From assembly GCF_001625015.1 (NCBI RefSeq), contig NZ_LVWJ02000014.1:3968001-4032000 (forward strand): 64,000 nucleotides of DNA. Reading direction: 5' to 3'. A program made the translations under genes and the position numbers. The first letter of the stretch is position 1, and every line of letters starts with the position of its first letter. Below the pieces are notes generated by a model, which ran no database searches, was not told the origin of the DNA, and saw only the letters and a program-made list of their open reading frames with translations. This document shows, in pieces, positions 9,201 to 16,706 of this stretch. This DNA comes from Lewinella sp. 4G2. Lineage in GTDB: Bacteria; Bacteroidota; Bacteroidia; Chitinophagales; Saprospiraceae.

Positions 9201-9520
9201 TGGATCATTCTACTGCCTTCAAAAATACCTTGACTGCCCCCAGCGGGGTTCGCCACGGCGTAGCACTTACCGCCACCGTTGGGGGGCGCCAGGTGCGGAT
9301 TACGGCGGACTGGTTGATCTTCACCAAAGAGGTCATCACCTTTTATCGGACGGTCAACGTAACCCGCAAGGTATTTGAGGAACAACACGATCAGCGTGCC
9401 CTTTTTTACGCAGAGGCTGCTCTGCTCAAAGAGGTCTGCCAGCAGCATTACGGGACGGAGGCCGTGCTCGGAAGCATCCACCTACCGCTTGCGGGGAAAC
9501 TGTACGGGGTAGTGGGCTAG
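6287..9520 (+). CDS. AddA/RecB-like UvrD-family helicase with degenerate nuclease domain
   Basis: A 1077-residue superfamily 1 DNA helicase of the RecB/AddA type, expected to process double-strand breaks with an AddB-like partner, which is not in this window. Helicase motifs in order: AGAGSGKT (residues 12-19), TTFTKRAAAEL (motif Ia), LLIVDEFQDTS near 340 (Walker B), GDPKQSIYGFRG near 371 (motif III), TYHRSKGLEW near 711 (motif V) and LLYVGLTRARDY near 799 (motif VI). The C-terminal PD-(D/E)XK region is recognisable by ITADWLIF near residue 1006 and QRALFYAEAAL, but the usual DYKT is replaced by FYRT, so two catalytic residues look lost. Probably helicase only, or it relies on a partner nuclease. 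Confidence 0.85.
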   Translation: MSLPNLKLISAGAGSGKTYRLTQELSALLTEGKVKPAGIIATTFTKRAAAELRERVRVKLLREGMSAEANELKNALIGTVHGLGVKLLKRFAFEAGVSPQVDIIADQDHQRLFNLSMASAISVDDIEQIEALCDRLSLSKDGEVYDWRKDVLRLVDVLRGNNFSSADIQNSKEKSWASLAEYLPSVDDGLSLEQYTNRAKIVLTETIAALKNNEADGTKATLSTISNLNRLSFTLKRGEQLPWEEYAKLSGIVKKVGAKSRELVDSLVELGERHVSLPDFQDDIRSYIGYMFDFADQAIQEYDSYKKARGRIDYTDMEVLVLDLLANPMVQETLKEELDLLIVDEFQDTSPIQLALFLKLSRLAKQSIWVGDPKQSIYGFRGAEPRLMKAVMDATGPIKPENIQRQSWRSREDIVHACNAIFVKGFPEIDEEAVVLDPVRTRSGGKFGKPAEGQELAQTSAIRHWHFNLEGKGRYAKAWFHDVTAKAIGEMLANPPMILPKDGTEERRLIPSDIAVLFRSNRDAEAFAGALANQGISAAIARTGLLATAEATLILACLKYLLNSSDSLSVAEILLFGSRLPLAEIVERRLDFLENEQQEKVGPKWGDEHGILEKLRQLREETNDYSTNELINILLERLDLRRTMVAWGEGVQRLGNVDELRRLAVEYEDQCHRAHRAASLPGYLLYLDSLQRGDADSQGAGERPEAVNILTYHRSKGLEWPAVIAMQLDQSPREDVWGMSVVPEQEHVDLDAPLAGRWIKYWVKPYGRTKSGVPWLEAIDESPWKEQAVAEEAAEETRLLYVGLTRARDYLILPTAKPGAPWLDRVFARGGGTVPVLDPNSTDAPFDWKDHEVTKFLKTWTEPRNIPGAEAQLLATQFIVPSRPGRLRFEPQGPDQAWLLDRYAEVKSSEGSSYFTPPDIDPEVNERIYGSAIDAFLKGDYPTLPSEIRRERAADMLKAYLPTTPVPVEYLLDHSTAFKNTLTAPSGVRHGVALTATVGGRQVRITADWLIFTKEVITFYRTVNVTRKVFEEQHDQRALFYAEAALLKEVCQQHYGTEAVLGSIHLPLAGKLYGVVG

Positions 9521-9660
9521 TTGCGGGAAGAAATAAAGATTAAACGTGTGCCCAGCAGCGTAGTCCAGTAAAGGATATTTCAATTTTCCACAGCGCTGTA
9601 AGGGGGTTAGAGTGAACACGAGAGGGTTTGGCTTCCGTTCTACAGGAAACTATCAACCTT

Positions 9661-10341
9661 ATGAAATCCTTACTTCCCTTTTTGCTCATTGCATTTTTGA
9701 TGGCTTCCGGTGCCCTACTGGCGCAATCCCCGACTTACCAGGCTTCACGCGTTAGTGAAGTGGGCAGCTACCCAGTTCAGACTCCCGTTGAGGGAGAAGC
9801 CCAGGCTGCTTTTGACCTTACCTTCCCCGAGCAGACCGTCGGCTTTCTGCACGTATACGCCCAGCCCAGCCCCGACCCAATGGGGAACTACCTACTGAGT
9901 GGCAATGAACTGGCCGGCGCCGCCAAGGACCTCCTGCCCACCAAAGTCCAGCAGATGATGTTCAACGCGGACGCGACACCTTATGCCGCTGCGGCCATCC
10001 GTGGCGTCAACGAAAATCTTTACCTGGTTCGCCTCGACGGTGCCAAGGAGGATCGGATTGAAATGCTTGCCTTACGGGGCGACGAGGTCATCCACCTCAA
10101 AACGCTGGCGGTGATGAAGAAGAGCTACGACGGCCACTTAGTGCAGACGGACAGTTACATTACTGACATTGACGGCAACAGCTACCTCGACCTGGTCACC
10201 ATTGAAAGAGACGCCAATGGGGAGATTGGTAAAAAATCCGTTTACGTCCTGGACCGAGACTCCAGGAACTGGATGGAAACAACCTCCTTGGATGTCCCGT
10301 GGTCAAGCATCGAGCTTTACGAGCCGGACACCAAGAAGTAA
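9661..10341 (+). CDS. Secreted protein of unknown function
   Basis: 226 residues. ATG 9661 places a clear signal peptide at the N-terminus (MKSLLPFLLIAFLMASG, cleavage probably after ALLAQ); the frame is open upstream to a TTG at 9628, but an extension would bury that signal. The mature part is mixed alpha/beta with an acidic DIDGNSYLDLV segment. No family was recognised. A strong bidirectional terminator follows immediately, so it is probably monocistronic. Confidence 0.75.
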   Translation: MKSLLPFLLIAFLMASGALLAQSPTYQASRVSEVGSYPVQTPVEGEAQAAFDLTFPEQTVGFLHVYAQPSPDPMGNYLLSGNELAGAAKDLLPTKVQQMMFNADATPYAAAAIRGVNENLYLVRLDGAKEDRIEMLALRGDEVIHLKTLAVMKKSYDGHLVQTDSYITDIDGNSYLDLVTIERDANGEIGKKSVYVLDRDSRNWMETTSLDVPWSSIELYEPDTKK

Positions 10342-10367
10342 TTCCGATTCTGATACGAATAAAAACT

Positions 10368-10401
10368 TCCCCTGCTGTCTTCGGACGGCGGGGGATTTTT
10401 T
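10368..10401. terminator. Bidirectional rho-independent terminator
   Basis: Twelve-bp stem (TCCCCTGCTGTC / GACGGCGGGGGA, two G-T pairs) closed by a TTCG tetraloop, with six Ts on the plus side and five As upstream that would serve the minus strand. It separates the convergent genes ending at 10341 and 10430. Confidence 0.92.
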
Positions 10402-10429
10402 ATTGCTACTCTGCGTGATAATGCCGTAG

Positions 10430-10720
10430 CTACTCCTCCTCTTTACTCCCGATGCCGAGGAACGGTTTGAGTTTTTTCCACAGTTTGGCGGACTTATCGT
10501 CCATTTCTTCAGGCGTCTCACCACGGAAATTGCTGAGGATGTCGTAGAGCACGTTGAGCCGCCCTTCGACGTCGTAGAAACGGTTGATGATAGCGATCTT
10601 ACGGCTTTCGACGAGGCAGTAGCCGGACTGAAAGTTGCCTTTCTCGTAACGGACCGTGTAGCCCAGTTCTTTGGCCAGGGTCTCGACTTTCTTGAGATTA
10701 TGTTTTGTCGGGCTAAGCAT
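10430..10720 (-). CDS. Small conserved-type protein of unknown function
   Basis: 96 residues, soluble, charged, no signal peptide. It begins MLSPTKHNLKKVETLAKELG and carries a central segment with GNFQSGYCLVESRKI, then a helical, lysine- and glutamate-rich tail. Proteins of this look are common in Bacteroidota, but I know no function for them. A promoter box 6 nt upstream of the start (10727-10734) supports both the gene and its start. It is divergent from the outer-membrane protein gene at 10776. Confidence 0.75.
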   Translation of the reverse strand: MLSPTKHNLKKVETLAKELGYTVRYEKGNFQSGYCLVESRKIAIINRFYDVEGRLNVLYDILSNFRGETPEEMDDKSAKLWKKLKPFLGIGSKEEE

Positions 10721-10726
10721 TGGGCG

Positions 10727-10734
10727 CGAAGGTA
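10727..10734 (-). promoter_or_regulatory. -7 element of the 96-residue protein gene
   Basis: Minus-strand TACCTTCG, 6 nt before the ATG at 10720. It lies back to back with the plus-strand box at 10761-10768. Confidence 0.55.
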
Positions 10735-10760
10735 ATTGGTTTGGCCGTTATGCTTTACGT

Positions 10761-10768
10761 TAACTTTG
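10761..10768 (+). promoter_or_regulatory. -7 element of the outer-membrane protein gene
   Basis: TAACTTTG, an exact TAnnTTTG match, 7 nt before ATG 10776. TTTG at 10740-10743 is a candidate -33 element with a short 17-nt spacer. Confidence 0.6.
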
Positions 10769-10775
10769 CCCCCGC

Positions 10776-11414
10776 ATGAATTTACGTTTTGCCCTTACCC
10801 TATTATTCCTGGCTGGCCTCACGGCCGTAAGCAAGGCCCAGACCTTCCGGGGCTCCGTAATTGCCGGCGCCAACTTCAATCAGATTGACGGGGATGACCT
10901 GCAGGGATTTCACCACTTTGGGGCCAACGCTGGCCTACGGGTCGTTGCGGTGCTGGACGAGCGATGGCGCGTCGGCCCGGAGATATTGTACACCCAGCAG
11001 GGTGCCCGGCGCAACGCCAACTCCATCAATAACAGCGCATTCGACCGGTTTGAGCTCACGACGCTGGAAGTGCCATTGATGGTGTTCTTCAAGGATTGGC
11101 GCATCACCGCCGAGGCTGGTCTGAGTTTTCAGCGGCTTTTTGATTACACCATCACGGATAGAAACGGTGAAGACATCACGGCAACTTCTCCGCTGAAGGA
11201 AAATCTATTTGCCTTCAAAGCCGGGGTAAGTTTTCTGGCCACGGAGAATTGGAGTTTTAACTTTCGGTGGTCCAAACACATCTCCGACATCGACGTCGAT
11301 AGTCAGGTTTCGGATTTCTTGCGGGGGCGGACCATCAGTCTGCGTGCCGTTTATACCTTTGGCGACGGGGAGACCCTTCCCCCAAAACCTCAGGACAGTG
11401 AATTTGACCAGTAA
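10776..11414 (+). CDS. Outer-membrane beta-barrel protein (PorT-like)
   Basis: 212 residues: a signal peptide (MNLRFALTLLFLAGLTAVSKAQ) followed by alternating amphipathic strands typical of the eight-stranded outer-membrane barrel families of Bacteroidota, for example GSVIAGANFNQIDG, FGANAGLRVVAVL, WRVGPEILYTQQG and NWSFNFRWSKHI. The last strand ends ISLRAVYTFG before a hydrophilic tail. Substrate or partner cannot be told. The downstream lipoprotein gene overlaps its last 17 nt, so the two are probably co-transcribed. Confidence 0.8.
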   Translation: MNLRFALTLLFLAGLTAVSKAQTFRGSVIAGANFNQIDGDDLQGFHHFGANAGLRVVAVLDERWRVGPEILYTQQGARRNANSINNSAFDRFELTTLEVPLMVFFKDWRITAEAGLSFQRLFDYTITDRNGEDITATSPLKENLFAFKAGVSFLATENWSFNFRWSKHISDIDVDSQVSDFLRGRTISLRAVYTFGDGETLPPKPQDSEFDQ

Positions 11415-11904
11415 ATTATCCCTTTGGCGTGGCGGTGCCCTTTCATTACTTGCCCTCTTGCTTTGCACCTGCGGCAGCGCCGAAAAGCCCGCTGAAGTTG
11501 TCGAGGAAAAACCTGCCACTTCGGTAGCTACATCTTCACCCGCTTACGAATCACTTTCGTTTGACCGCCTGAAGCACATCTACGAAAACGCGACCTACAT
11601 GGACGCGACTTTCTACGATTTGCCCATTTCCATCAACCAGAACGAGACGGCCCAAATCCAGACTACGCTGGCGGGCATTGGTAGCCAACCAATGGCTTAC
11701 CGCCCGGACTGTAAACCGATCGGCCATATCTGGTTTCAGATCAACGGGAAGAACGTGGAAGAGGCCGATATCTACTTTGAAAAAGGCTGCGTTGGCTACG
11801 TCTGGTACGACGCCGGCAAACCCGCGTTTTCGAATGCCATGACGGAAGATGGTGCCCGCTTTTACTTAAACATCATGTCGCAAGTCCCGGAGGATTTACG
11901 CTAG
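11398..11904 (+). CDS. Putative lipoprotein overlapping the outer-membrane protein gene
   Basis: 168 residues from GTG 11398, inside the end of the preceding gene in another frame. The first 30 residues form a lipoprotein-type signal (WRGGALSLLALLLC, then TCGSAEKP); an ATG-initiated form would have to start at 11344, deeper in the barrel gene, with a poorer N-terminus. The mature part has no recognised domain; it holds cysteines in YRPDCKPIGH and FEKGCVGYVWYD that could pair. An 18-bp dispersed repeat encodes the CTCGSA stretch at the end of the signal region. Overlap suggests translational coupling to the barrel protein. Confidence 0.7.
   Translation: MNLTSKLSLWRGGALSLLALLLCTCGSAEKPAEVVEEKPATSVATSSPAYESLSFDRLKHIYENATYMDATFYDLPISINQNETAQIQTTLAGIGSQPMAYRPDCKPIGHIWFQINGKNVEEADIYFEKGCVGYVWYDAGKPAFSNAMTEDGARFYLNIMSQVPEDLR
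11464..11481 (+). repeat. 18-bp dispersed repeat, copy 3 (in CDS)
   Basis: TGCACCTGCGGCAGCGCC, one difference from consensus. In frame within the lipoprotein signal region, where sequence constraint is low. Confidence 0.8.
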
Positions 11905-11914
11905 TTCTACGCTA

Positions 11915-12826
11915 ATGACCGAATTTAAACGCCGTGCGGTAATCGACCTCGGCACCAATACCTTCCACCTGCTGATTGCAGACCTAAAGGGCGACCAGAT
12001 ACTGGAAGTATACCGGGAGAGAATTTTTGTAAAGCTGGCCGAAGATGGGATCGAAACCCTGGGAGCCAATCCCTTCCGGCGGGGGCTGAACGCACTTGTT
12101 CACTTTGCCGGCAAGCTGAAGGAACACGATTGTGATGAGGTCACGGCATTTGGTACAGCTGCACTGCGCACGGCAAGCAACGGCAATGAATTTGTCAAGG
12201 CAGCCCAAGAAGAAGCGGGCATCAACATTCAATTGATCCCCGGAGACGAAGAGGCCCGCCTGATTACCAAAGGCGTCCTGGCCGCCATTCCCGCGCTGGA
12301 AGAACGCGTCCTCATCATGGACATCGGCGGCGGCAGCACCGAATTCATTATTGCCGATGACAGCGGGGTTTATTTCCGCGAGTCCTACCCCATCGGGGTG
12401 AGCGTGCTGTACAACGGGTTTCACCATTCGAACCCCATCACTTGGGAAGAAACGGTAACGTTGCAGGAGCACCTTCGCAACATCACGGCTACGCTTCAGG
12501 AAGCTTTGATCAAACACCCCACTCATCACCTCGTTGGAGCGGCGGGTACCTTTGATGTGCTGGCGACCGTCCTTCAGGATCACTCGGTAGCTGCTCACCC
12601 TACGAGTCATCAGTTGGAGCTTAGCGGCTTGAAGGGCTTACAAACGACCATCATCAAGGCTACGCTGCAGGAAAGATTAGCCATGCCCGGTATCCCTGAG
12701 CAACGCGCCGACATGGTGGTGGTGGCCATGATCCTGCTCGACTTCATCATTCAGATTGCTGGCATCCAACAAATCACGGTCAGCGACTGGGCGATGAAGG
12801 AGGGAATCCTGCTGGATCAGGCTTAG
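11915..12826 (+). CDS. Ppx/GppA-family exopolyphosphatase or pppGpp phosphohydrolase
   Basis: 303 residues of the ASKHA fold. Phosphate loop 1 is DLGTNTFHLL (residues 11-20), the second loop DIGGGSTEF lies near residue 140, and GAAGTFDVL near residue 209 is the third. The protein matches the short two-domain form, without the C-terminal HD-like domain of E. coli Ppx. It would hydrolyse polyphosphate ends or pppGpp; which one cannot be decided from sequence. It starts 10 nt after the lipoprotein stop and overlaps the PAP2 gene tail by 4 nt. Confidence 0.88.
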   Translation: MTEFKRRAVIDLGTNTFHLLIADLKGDQILEVYRERIFVKLAEDGIETLGANPFRRGLNALVHFAGKLKEHDCDEVTAFGTAALRTASNGNEFVKAAQEEAGINIQLIPGDEEARLITKGVLAAIPALEERVLIMDIGGGSTEFIIADDSGVYFRESYPIGVSVLYNGFHHSNPITWEETVTLQEHLRNITATLQEALIKHPTHHLVGAAGTFDVLATVLQDHSVAAHPTSHQLELSGLKGLQTTIIKATLQERLAMPGIPEQRADMVVVAMILLDFIIQIAGIQQITVSDWAMKEGILLDQA

Positions 12827-13416
12827 GCCGCGACCTTCTTCCGTGGTAATCGTGGCGGTTTGATGGCATCATCACCCACCAATTTCCGGTAAATTAGGAT
12901 ACCACCGTACGCTAAGATCAAGCCTAAAATTCCGCCACCCACCACGTCGGCGGGCCAGTGCTTTCCTACGTAGACCTGCGCGAAGCAAATGCTGGCCGCC
13001 CACGCGTAGAAGATCCATTTGAAGACCAGCTTATCCCGAAAAAGCGTGAGCGCAAGAATACCTGCCAGCGCAAAATGATTGGTCGCGTGGTTAGAGGGAA
13101 AGCTCAGTTTCCCGCCACAGCCCACGAGGGACCGCACGGTATCCGCCACCGCCGGCTCGGCGCAAGGGCGGATGCGGCCAATCCAGGGTTTCAGGACCGA
13201 GGCTGCCAACTGATCCGCAACGCCCATGATAATGGCAACGGCAACCAGGAAATACAGGGTTTGCTTCAGCCCGTAAGTTCGGTTCACGTAGAAGATCAAC
13301 ACGCCGTAGAGCGGTACCCAAGTTGTCTTCTCCCGATAAACGGGGAGCAGCCAATCCAGAAATCCGTTGGCCAAATCCTGGTTGATAAATTCAAATATGG
13401 CGTAGTCGATACTCAT
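12823..13416 (-). CDS. PAP2-family membrane phosphatase
   Basis: 197 residues with about six transmembrane helices and the three phosphatidic-acid-phosphatase motifs: KPWIGRIRP near residue 75, PSNH (in SFPSNHATNH) near 105, and YVGKHWPADVVGG near 152 with the catalytic histidine. It would dephosphorylate a lipid phosphate such as undecaprenyl pyrophosphate or phosphatidylglycerol phosphate. The ATG at 13416 is chosen over 13470 because a -7 box sits 5 nt before it and the longer form would start inside the divergent promoter region. The C-terminus is basic (PPRLPRKK). Confidence 0.86.
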   Translation of the reverse strand: MSIDYAIFEFINQDLANGFLDWLLPVYREKTTWVPLYGVLIFYVNRTYGLKQTLYFLVAVAIIMGVADQLAASVLKPWIGRIRPCAEPAVADTVRSLVGCGGKLSFPSNHATNHFALAGILALTLFRDKLVFKWIFYAWAASICFAQVYVGKHWPADVVGGGILGLILAYGGILIYRKLVGDDAIKPPRLPRKKVAA

Positions 13417-13421
13417 CGCCG

Positions 13422-13429
13422 CAAAGGTA
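13422..13429 (-). promoter_or_regulatory. -7 element of the PAP2 gene
   Basis: Minus-strand TACCTTTG, an exact consensus match, 5 nt before ATG 13416. It fixes the start and implies an almost leaderless mRNA. Confidence 0.65.
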
Positions 13430-13451
13430 GCCGAAGGCAGGGGAAACGTCT

Positions 13452-13459
13452 TACCTTCG
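13452..13459 (+). promoter_or_regulatory. -7 element of glmM
   Basis: TACCTTCG, 22 nt before ATG 13482, in the divergent region shared with the PAP2 gene. Confidence 0.5.
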
Positions 13460-13481
13460 TCCCCCATCAAAGCAAACCAGC

Positions 13482-14846
13482 ATGCCCCTTAAGAAATCAA
13501 TCTCCGGCTTCCGTGGCACCATCGGCGGCAAAGCCGGCACCAACCTGACGCCCGAAGACATCGTCAGTAACGTCGCGGGCTACGGCGCGTGGCTGAAGGA
13601 ATCCGGGGCCAAACCGGTGGTGGTCATTGGCCGCGACGGACGCCCCTCCGGCCCAGTCGTTAAAGCACTCACGGCGGCGACTTTGCAAAGCGTGGGCATC
13701 GACGTGATTGACTGCGATTTTGCGACCACGCCTACAGTAGAAGTCTGCGTAACCCGCCACGAAGCGGGTGGTGGAATCATTTTATCCGCCAGCCATAACC
13801 CCAAGGAGTACAACGCTTTAAAGCTACTGAACGACAAGGGAGAATTCATCAGCGCTGCCGCAGGTGCCAGGTTGATGGAGATCGCGGCGGCCGGCGATAT
13901 TGAATACGCCACCGTAGACGAACTAGGATCCCTGACCACTGACGGAACGGCGCTACAGTACCACGTGGATTTGGTCCTGAACCATCCGCTCGTCAACGTT
14001 GAAGCCATTCGCGCCAAAGGCTTCCGCATTGTACTGGATGCCGTGAACTCCGTAGGCGCACTCGCCATCCCCGCCCTCTGCCGCGCCTTGGACGTGACCT
14101 GCGAGACCCTCAACGGGGAGCTCAATGGCGAGTTTGCCCACGACCCGGAACCCCTCCCCAAAAACATGACCCAACTCCTGGAACGGATGCAGGAAAGTGA
14201 AGCCGACCTCGGCGTCGCGGTGGATCCCGACGTAGACCGCCTCGCCCTCGTCGGCCCGGGCGGCACCTGGATTGGCGAAGAGTACACCCTGGCTACGGTG
14301 GCGGATTACGTGCTGCGCCACACGCCCGGCCCGGTGGTCTCCAACCTCAGCAGCAGCCGGGTAGTAGCGGACATTGCCAAACGCTACGGTCAGGAATACC
14401 ACGCCTCCGCCGTGGGGGAAGTCAACGTCGTAGCAAAAATGAAGGAAGTCGGCGCCGCCATCGGCGGAGAAGGGAACGGCGGCATCATCGATCCGCAGTT
14501 GCACTACGGACGGGACAGCCTGATTGGGCTCGCCCTCGTACTGAGCCACCTTGCCACTTCCGGAAAGGGGATCAACGACCTGCGTGCCTCCTACCCCGAT
14601 TACGAAATGATCAAGGACAAGAAAGCCGTGAGCGATGATTACGATCTCGCTTCCGCGTTCGTGCGGGTCGAGCAGAAATTTAGCGACGTCCCTGCTAACA
14701 AGGTAGATGGTTTGAAACTGGATTTTCCCGATGGCTGGGTCCACCTCCGTGCGTCCAATACGGAGCCCATCGTCCGGGTATACGCGGAGGCGCCCACGGT
14801 GGCCCGTGCGCAGGAACTCGCCCAGGCGGTGATGGCGGAATTGTAA
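13482..14846 (+). CDS. glmM: Phosphoglucosamine mutase (alpha-D-phosphohexomutase family)
   Basis: 454 residues. It interconverts glucosamine-6-phosphate and glucosamine-1-phosphate for UDP-GlcNAc, peptidoglycan and LPS synthesis. The phospho-serine loop is ILSASHNP near residue 101, the magnesium loop DPDVDR near 247-252, and the phosphate-binding loop RASNTEPIVR near 424. Bacteroidota members of this group are usually called GlmM; phosphomannomutase activity cannot be excluded from sequence alone. It follows the divergent PAP2 gene and has its own -7 box. Confidence 0.88.
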   Translation: MPLKKSISGFRGTIGGKAGTNLTPEDIVSNVAGYGAWLKESGAKPVVVIGRDGRPSGPVVKALTAATLQSVGIDVIDCDFATTPTVEVCVTRHEAGGGIILSASHNPKEYNALKLLNDKGEFISAAAGARLMEIAAAGDIEYATVDELGSLTTDGTALQYHVDLVLNHPLVNVEAIRAKGFRIVLDAVNSVGALAIPALCRALDVTCETLNGELNGEFAHDPEPLPKNMTQLLERMQESEADLGVAVDPDVDRLALVGPGGTWIGEEYTLATVADYVLRHTPGPVVSNLSSSRVVADIAKRYGQEYHASAVGEVNVVAKMKEVGAAIGGEGNGGIIDPQLHYGRDSLIGLALVLSHLATSGKGINDLRASYPDYEMIKDKKAVSDDYDLASAFVRVEQKFSDVPANKVDGLKLDFPDGWVHLRASNTEPIVRVYAEAPTVARAQELAQAVMAEL

Positions 14847-14867
14847 TCAGGCCTCAATCCAGCTGAA

Positions 14868-15182
14868 TCAATCTTTCAGTTTTCCCCGGTAGCGGAGGGA
14901 TTGTTCGTTGAGTTTGACGGTCAGTTCCCGATCGTCGACCATGGCTTCTCCGGTGACGATTGCTTCGTCCAATTGCGCTGCGGAGAGTTGGTGAATGGCG
15001 GGTTTACCCTTTGCTAGTTGGTGTTGCCACTTATCCTGAAACACGTTGTCGTACACAACCCTCAGGAAGCAATGGTTGAAGCGAATGGGGTACTTCCCCG
15101 CCCGGGCGGCTGCCGGAAATTCCTCGTTAGCGAGTTCCTTCAGGCGTTGCTTCTTTGCTTCCAGGTTAATACTTTCGTTCAT
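14868..15182 (-). CDS. Small protein of unknown function with PIRFNHCFLRV motif
   Basis: 104 residues, soluble, no signal. It starts MNESINLEAKKQRLKELANE, has a hallmark segment YPIRFNHCFLRVVYDNVFQD near residues 31-50, and ends basic. I have an impression of similar small proteins in other Bacteroidota but know no assigned function. It ends 21 nt from the convergent glmM stop and is divergent from the Sua5 gene. Confidence 0.7.
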   Translation of the reverse strand: MNESINLEAKKQRLKELANEEFPAAARAGKYPIRFNHCFLRVVYDNVFQDKWQHQLAKGKPAIHQLSAAQLDEAIVTGEAMVDDRELTVKLNEQSLRYRGKLKD

Positions 15183-15230
15183 TGCTCACGTGCTTGCACG
15201 CTACTTATAACCGCGTAAATTTCCATTCGT

Positions 15231-16214
15231 TTGCCCGCTCAGGTAACTCAGGACGTTCAGCTCGCCGCCGATCTTTTGCGGCGCGGTCAGTTGGTGGCCA
15301 TCCCTACCGAAACGGTCTATGGCCTGGGAGCGAATGCGCTCGATCCGTCGGCCGCGGCCAGTATTTTTTCGGCGAAGGGCCGCCCCGCCTTTGATCCGCT
15401 GATCATCCATCAAGCCTCGGCGGAGCGCTTATTTGCTTTCGCATCCGACGTCCCCGCTGCCGCCCGCAAGCTGGCTACTGCATTTTGGCCGGGGCCGCTG
15501 ACGCTGGTGCTGCGTAAGGACCGAAAGGTACCGGACCTCGTCACCGCAGGACTGAGCACCGTCGCAATGCGCGTCCCCGATCATCCACTGACACTCCGGC
15601 TACTGGAGGGATTGGACTTCCCCCTGGCTGCCCCCAGCGCCAACCCCTTTGGTTTCGTAAGCCCCACAAGGGCCGGCCACGTGATGGACCAACTTGGAGA
15701 GAAGATCGCCGGTGTCCTCGATGGTGGCCCCTGCCGCGTAGGGCTGGAGAGCACCATCATCGGCTTCCCCGACGGGGTAGCGACCGTCTACCGGAAGGGG
15801 GGGTTACCGATCGAGGAAATTGAAGCCGTTTTAGGGCAAACCCTGGCCGTACGTGAGCACAGTTCCTCCCAACCCGAAGCGCCGGGAATGCTGAGCAAGC
15901 ATTACTCCCCCGGTTGTAAGATCCACCTGGTTACAGACCTGGAGAAAGTAATTTCTGGGAACAATCCAGCAAAGAAAAAAGCCTACGTAGGCTTCGGCCA
16001 TTTTGCGGTAAAAGAACATCTCTTGTCTGAAGAAAGGGTTTGGCAGTTTGATCTGTCACCCGCTGGTTCGCTGGAGGTGGCGGCTACCCAGTTATTTAGT
16101 GTTCTCCGCCGGTTGAATGCGGAACGGATCGACGAAACCTGGGTACAGATCCTGCCCGAGCGCGGTTTGGGCCGGGCCATTAACGACCGGTTGCGTCGGG
16201 CGGCGGCTAGTTAG
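15231..16214 (+). CDS. Threonylcarbamoyl-AMP synthase, Sua5 type
   Basis: 327 residues. It makes threonylcarbamoyl-AMP from threonine, bicarbonate and ATP for the t6A37 modification of ANN-decoding tRNAs. The YrdC domain fills residues 1 to about 205 (PTETVYGLGANALDP, KGRPAFDPLI, SANPFGFVSPT), and the long-form Sua5 C-terminal domain follows after the linker PGMLSKHYSPG. The only usable start is TTG 15231; an in-frame stop is at 15216 and no ATG or GTG is near. The TTG overlaps a promoter-like TTCGTTTG (15227-15234), so the exact start is uncertain. Confidence 0.9.
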   Translation: MPAQVTQDVQLAADLLRRGQLVAIPTETVYGLGANALDPSAAASIFSAKGRPAFDPLIIHQASAERLFAFASDVPAAARKLATAFWPGPLTLVLRKDRKVPDLVTAGLSTVAMRVPDHPLTLRLLEGLDFPLAAPSANPFGFVSPTRAGHVMDQLGEKIAGVLDGGPCRVGLESTIIGFPDGVATVYRKGGLPIEEIEAVLGQTLAVREHSSSQPEAPGMLSKHYSPGCKIHLVTDLEKVISGNNPAKKKAYVGFGHFAVKEHLLSEERVWQFDLSPAGSLEVAATQLFSVLRRLNAERIDETWVQILPERGLGRAINDRLRRAAAS

Positions 16215-16290
16215 TCCGGCTGCCATTGACGAGATCGTTAACTTTTGCCGTACTCTTACGTTCGTCCAACCGTATAACCTGACCTACCGA

Positions 16291-16650
16291 ATGCGTTTTC
16301 TACTTCCCGTTTTGCTGCTGCTCATCGTCTCCCTGCCTTCTTGCGTAAAGGATGTCTCCGACACGCCCGCCACCATCGAAGGGCGGTGGGAATTGCAGAA
16401 GGCAATGCGCAACAATATGGAGACCGAAATGCTGGAGGGTCTTTACTACGAGTTCTCCCCCAAAGGTGGGCTGAATACGAATTTGATGGGGAACGAAAGC
16501 CCCGGCTCCTACATCGAGGAGGAGGGGACCATTATTACCCAGGGGGTCATCCCACCCCTTACGTACGACGTACTGGAGTTGACGGATTCTACCCTGCACC
16601 TCCGCACGGAGCTACAGGGATTTCGGTTCGACTTTGAGTTGGTCCGATAA
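16291..16650 (+). CDS. Small lipocalin-like lipoprotein
   Basis: 119 residues from ATG 16291. The N-terminus MRFLLPVLLLLIVSLPSC is a lipoprotein signal with lipobox LPSC. The mature part begins with IEGRWELQKA, the typical opening of small Bacteroidota lipocalin-like domains, and continues as short beta strands (LYYEFSPKGGL, TYDVLELTDSTLHLR). Likely anchored in the outer or inner membrane facing the periplasm; ligand unknown. The longer reading frame from 16117 overlaps the Sua5 gene and lacks support. Confidence 0.75.
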   Translation: MRFLLPVLLLLIVSLPSCVKDVSDTPATIEGRWELQKAMRNNMETEMLEGLYYEFSPKGGLNTNLMGNESPGSYIEEEGTIITQGVIPPLTYDVLELTDSTLHLRTELQGFRFDFELVR

Positions 16651-16677
16651 GTAGAGATTAGTTCATCCCAATTCCCC

Positions 16678-16695
16678 GGCACCTGCGGTAGCGCC
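16678..16695 (+). repeat. 18-bp dispersed repeat, copy 4
   Basis: GGCACCTGCGGTAGCGCC, one difference from consensus, in the 56-nt gap between the convergent lipocalin-like and ACP-like genes. Confidence 0.85.
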
Positions 16696-16706
16696 CTAAA
16701 ATAAAA

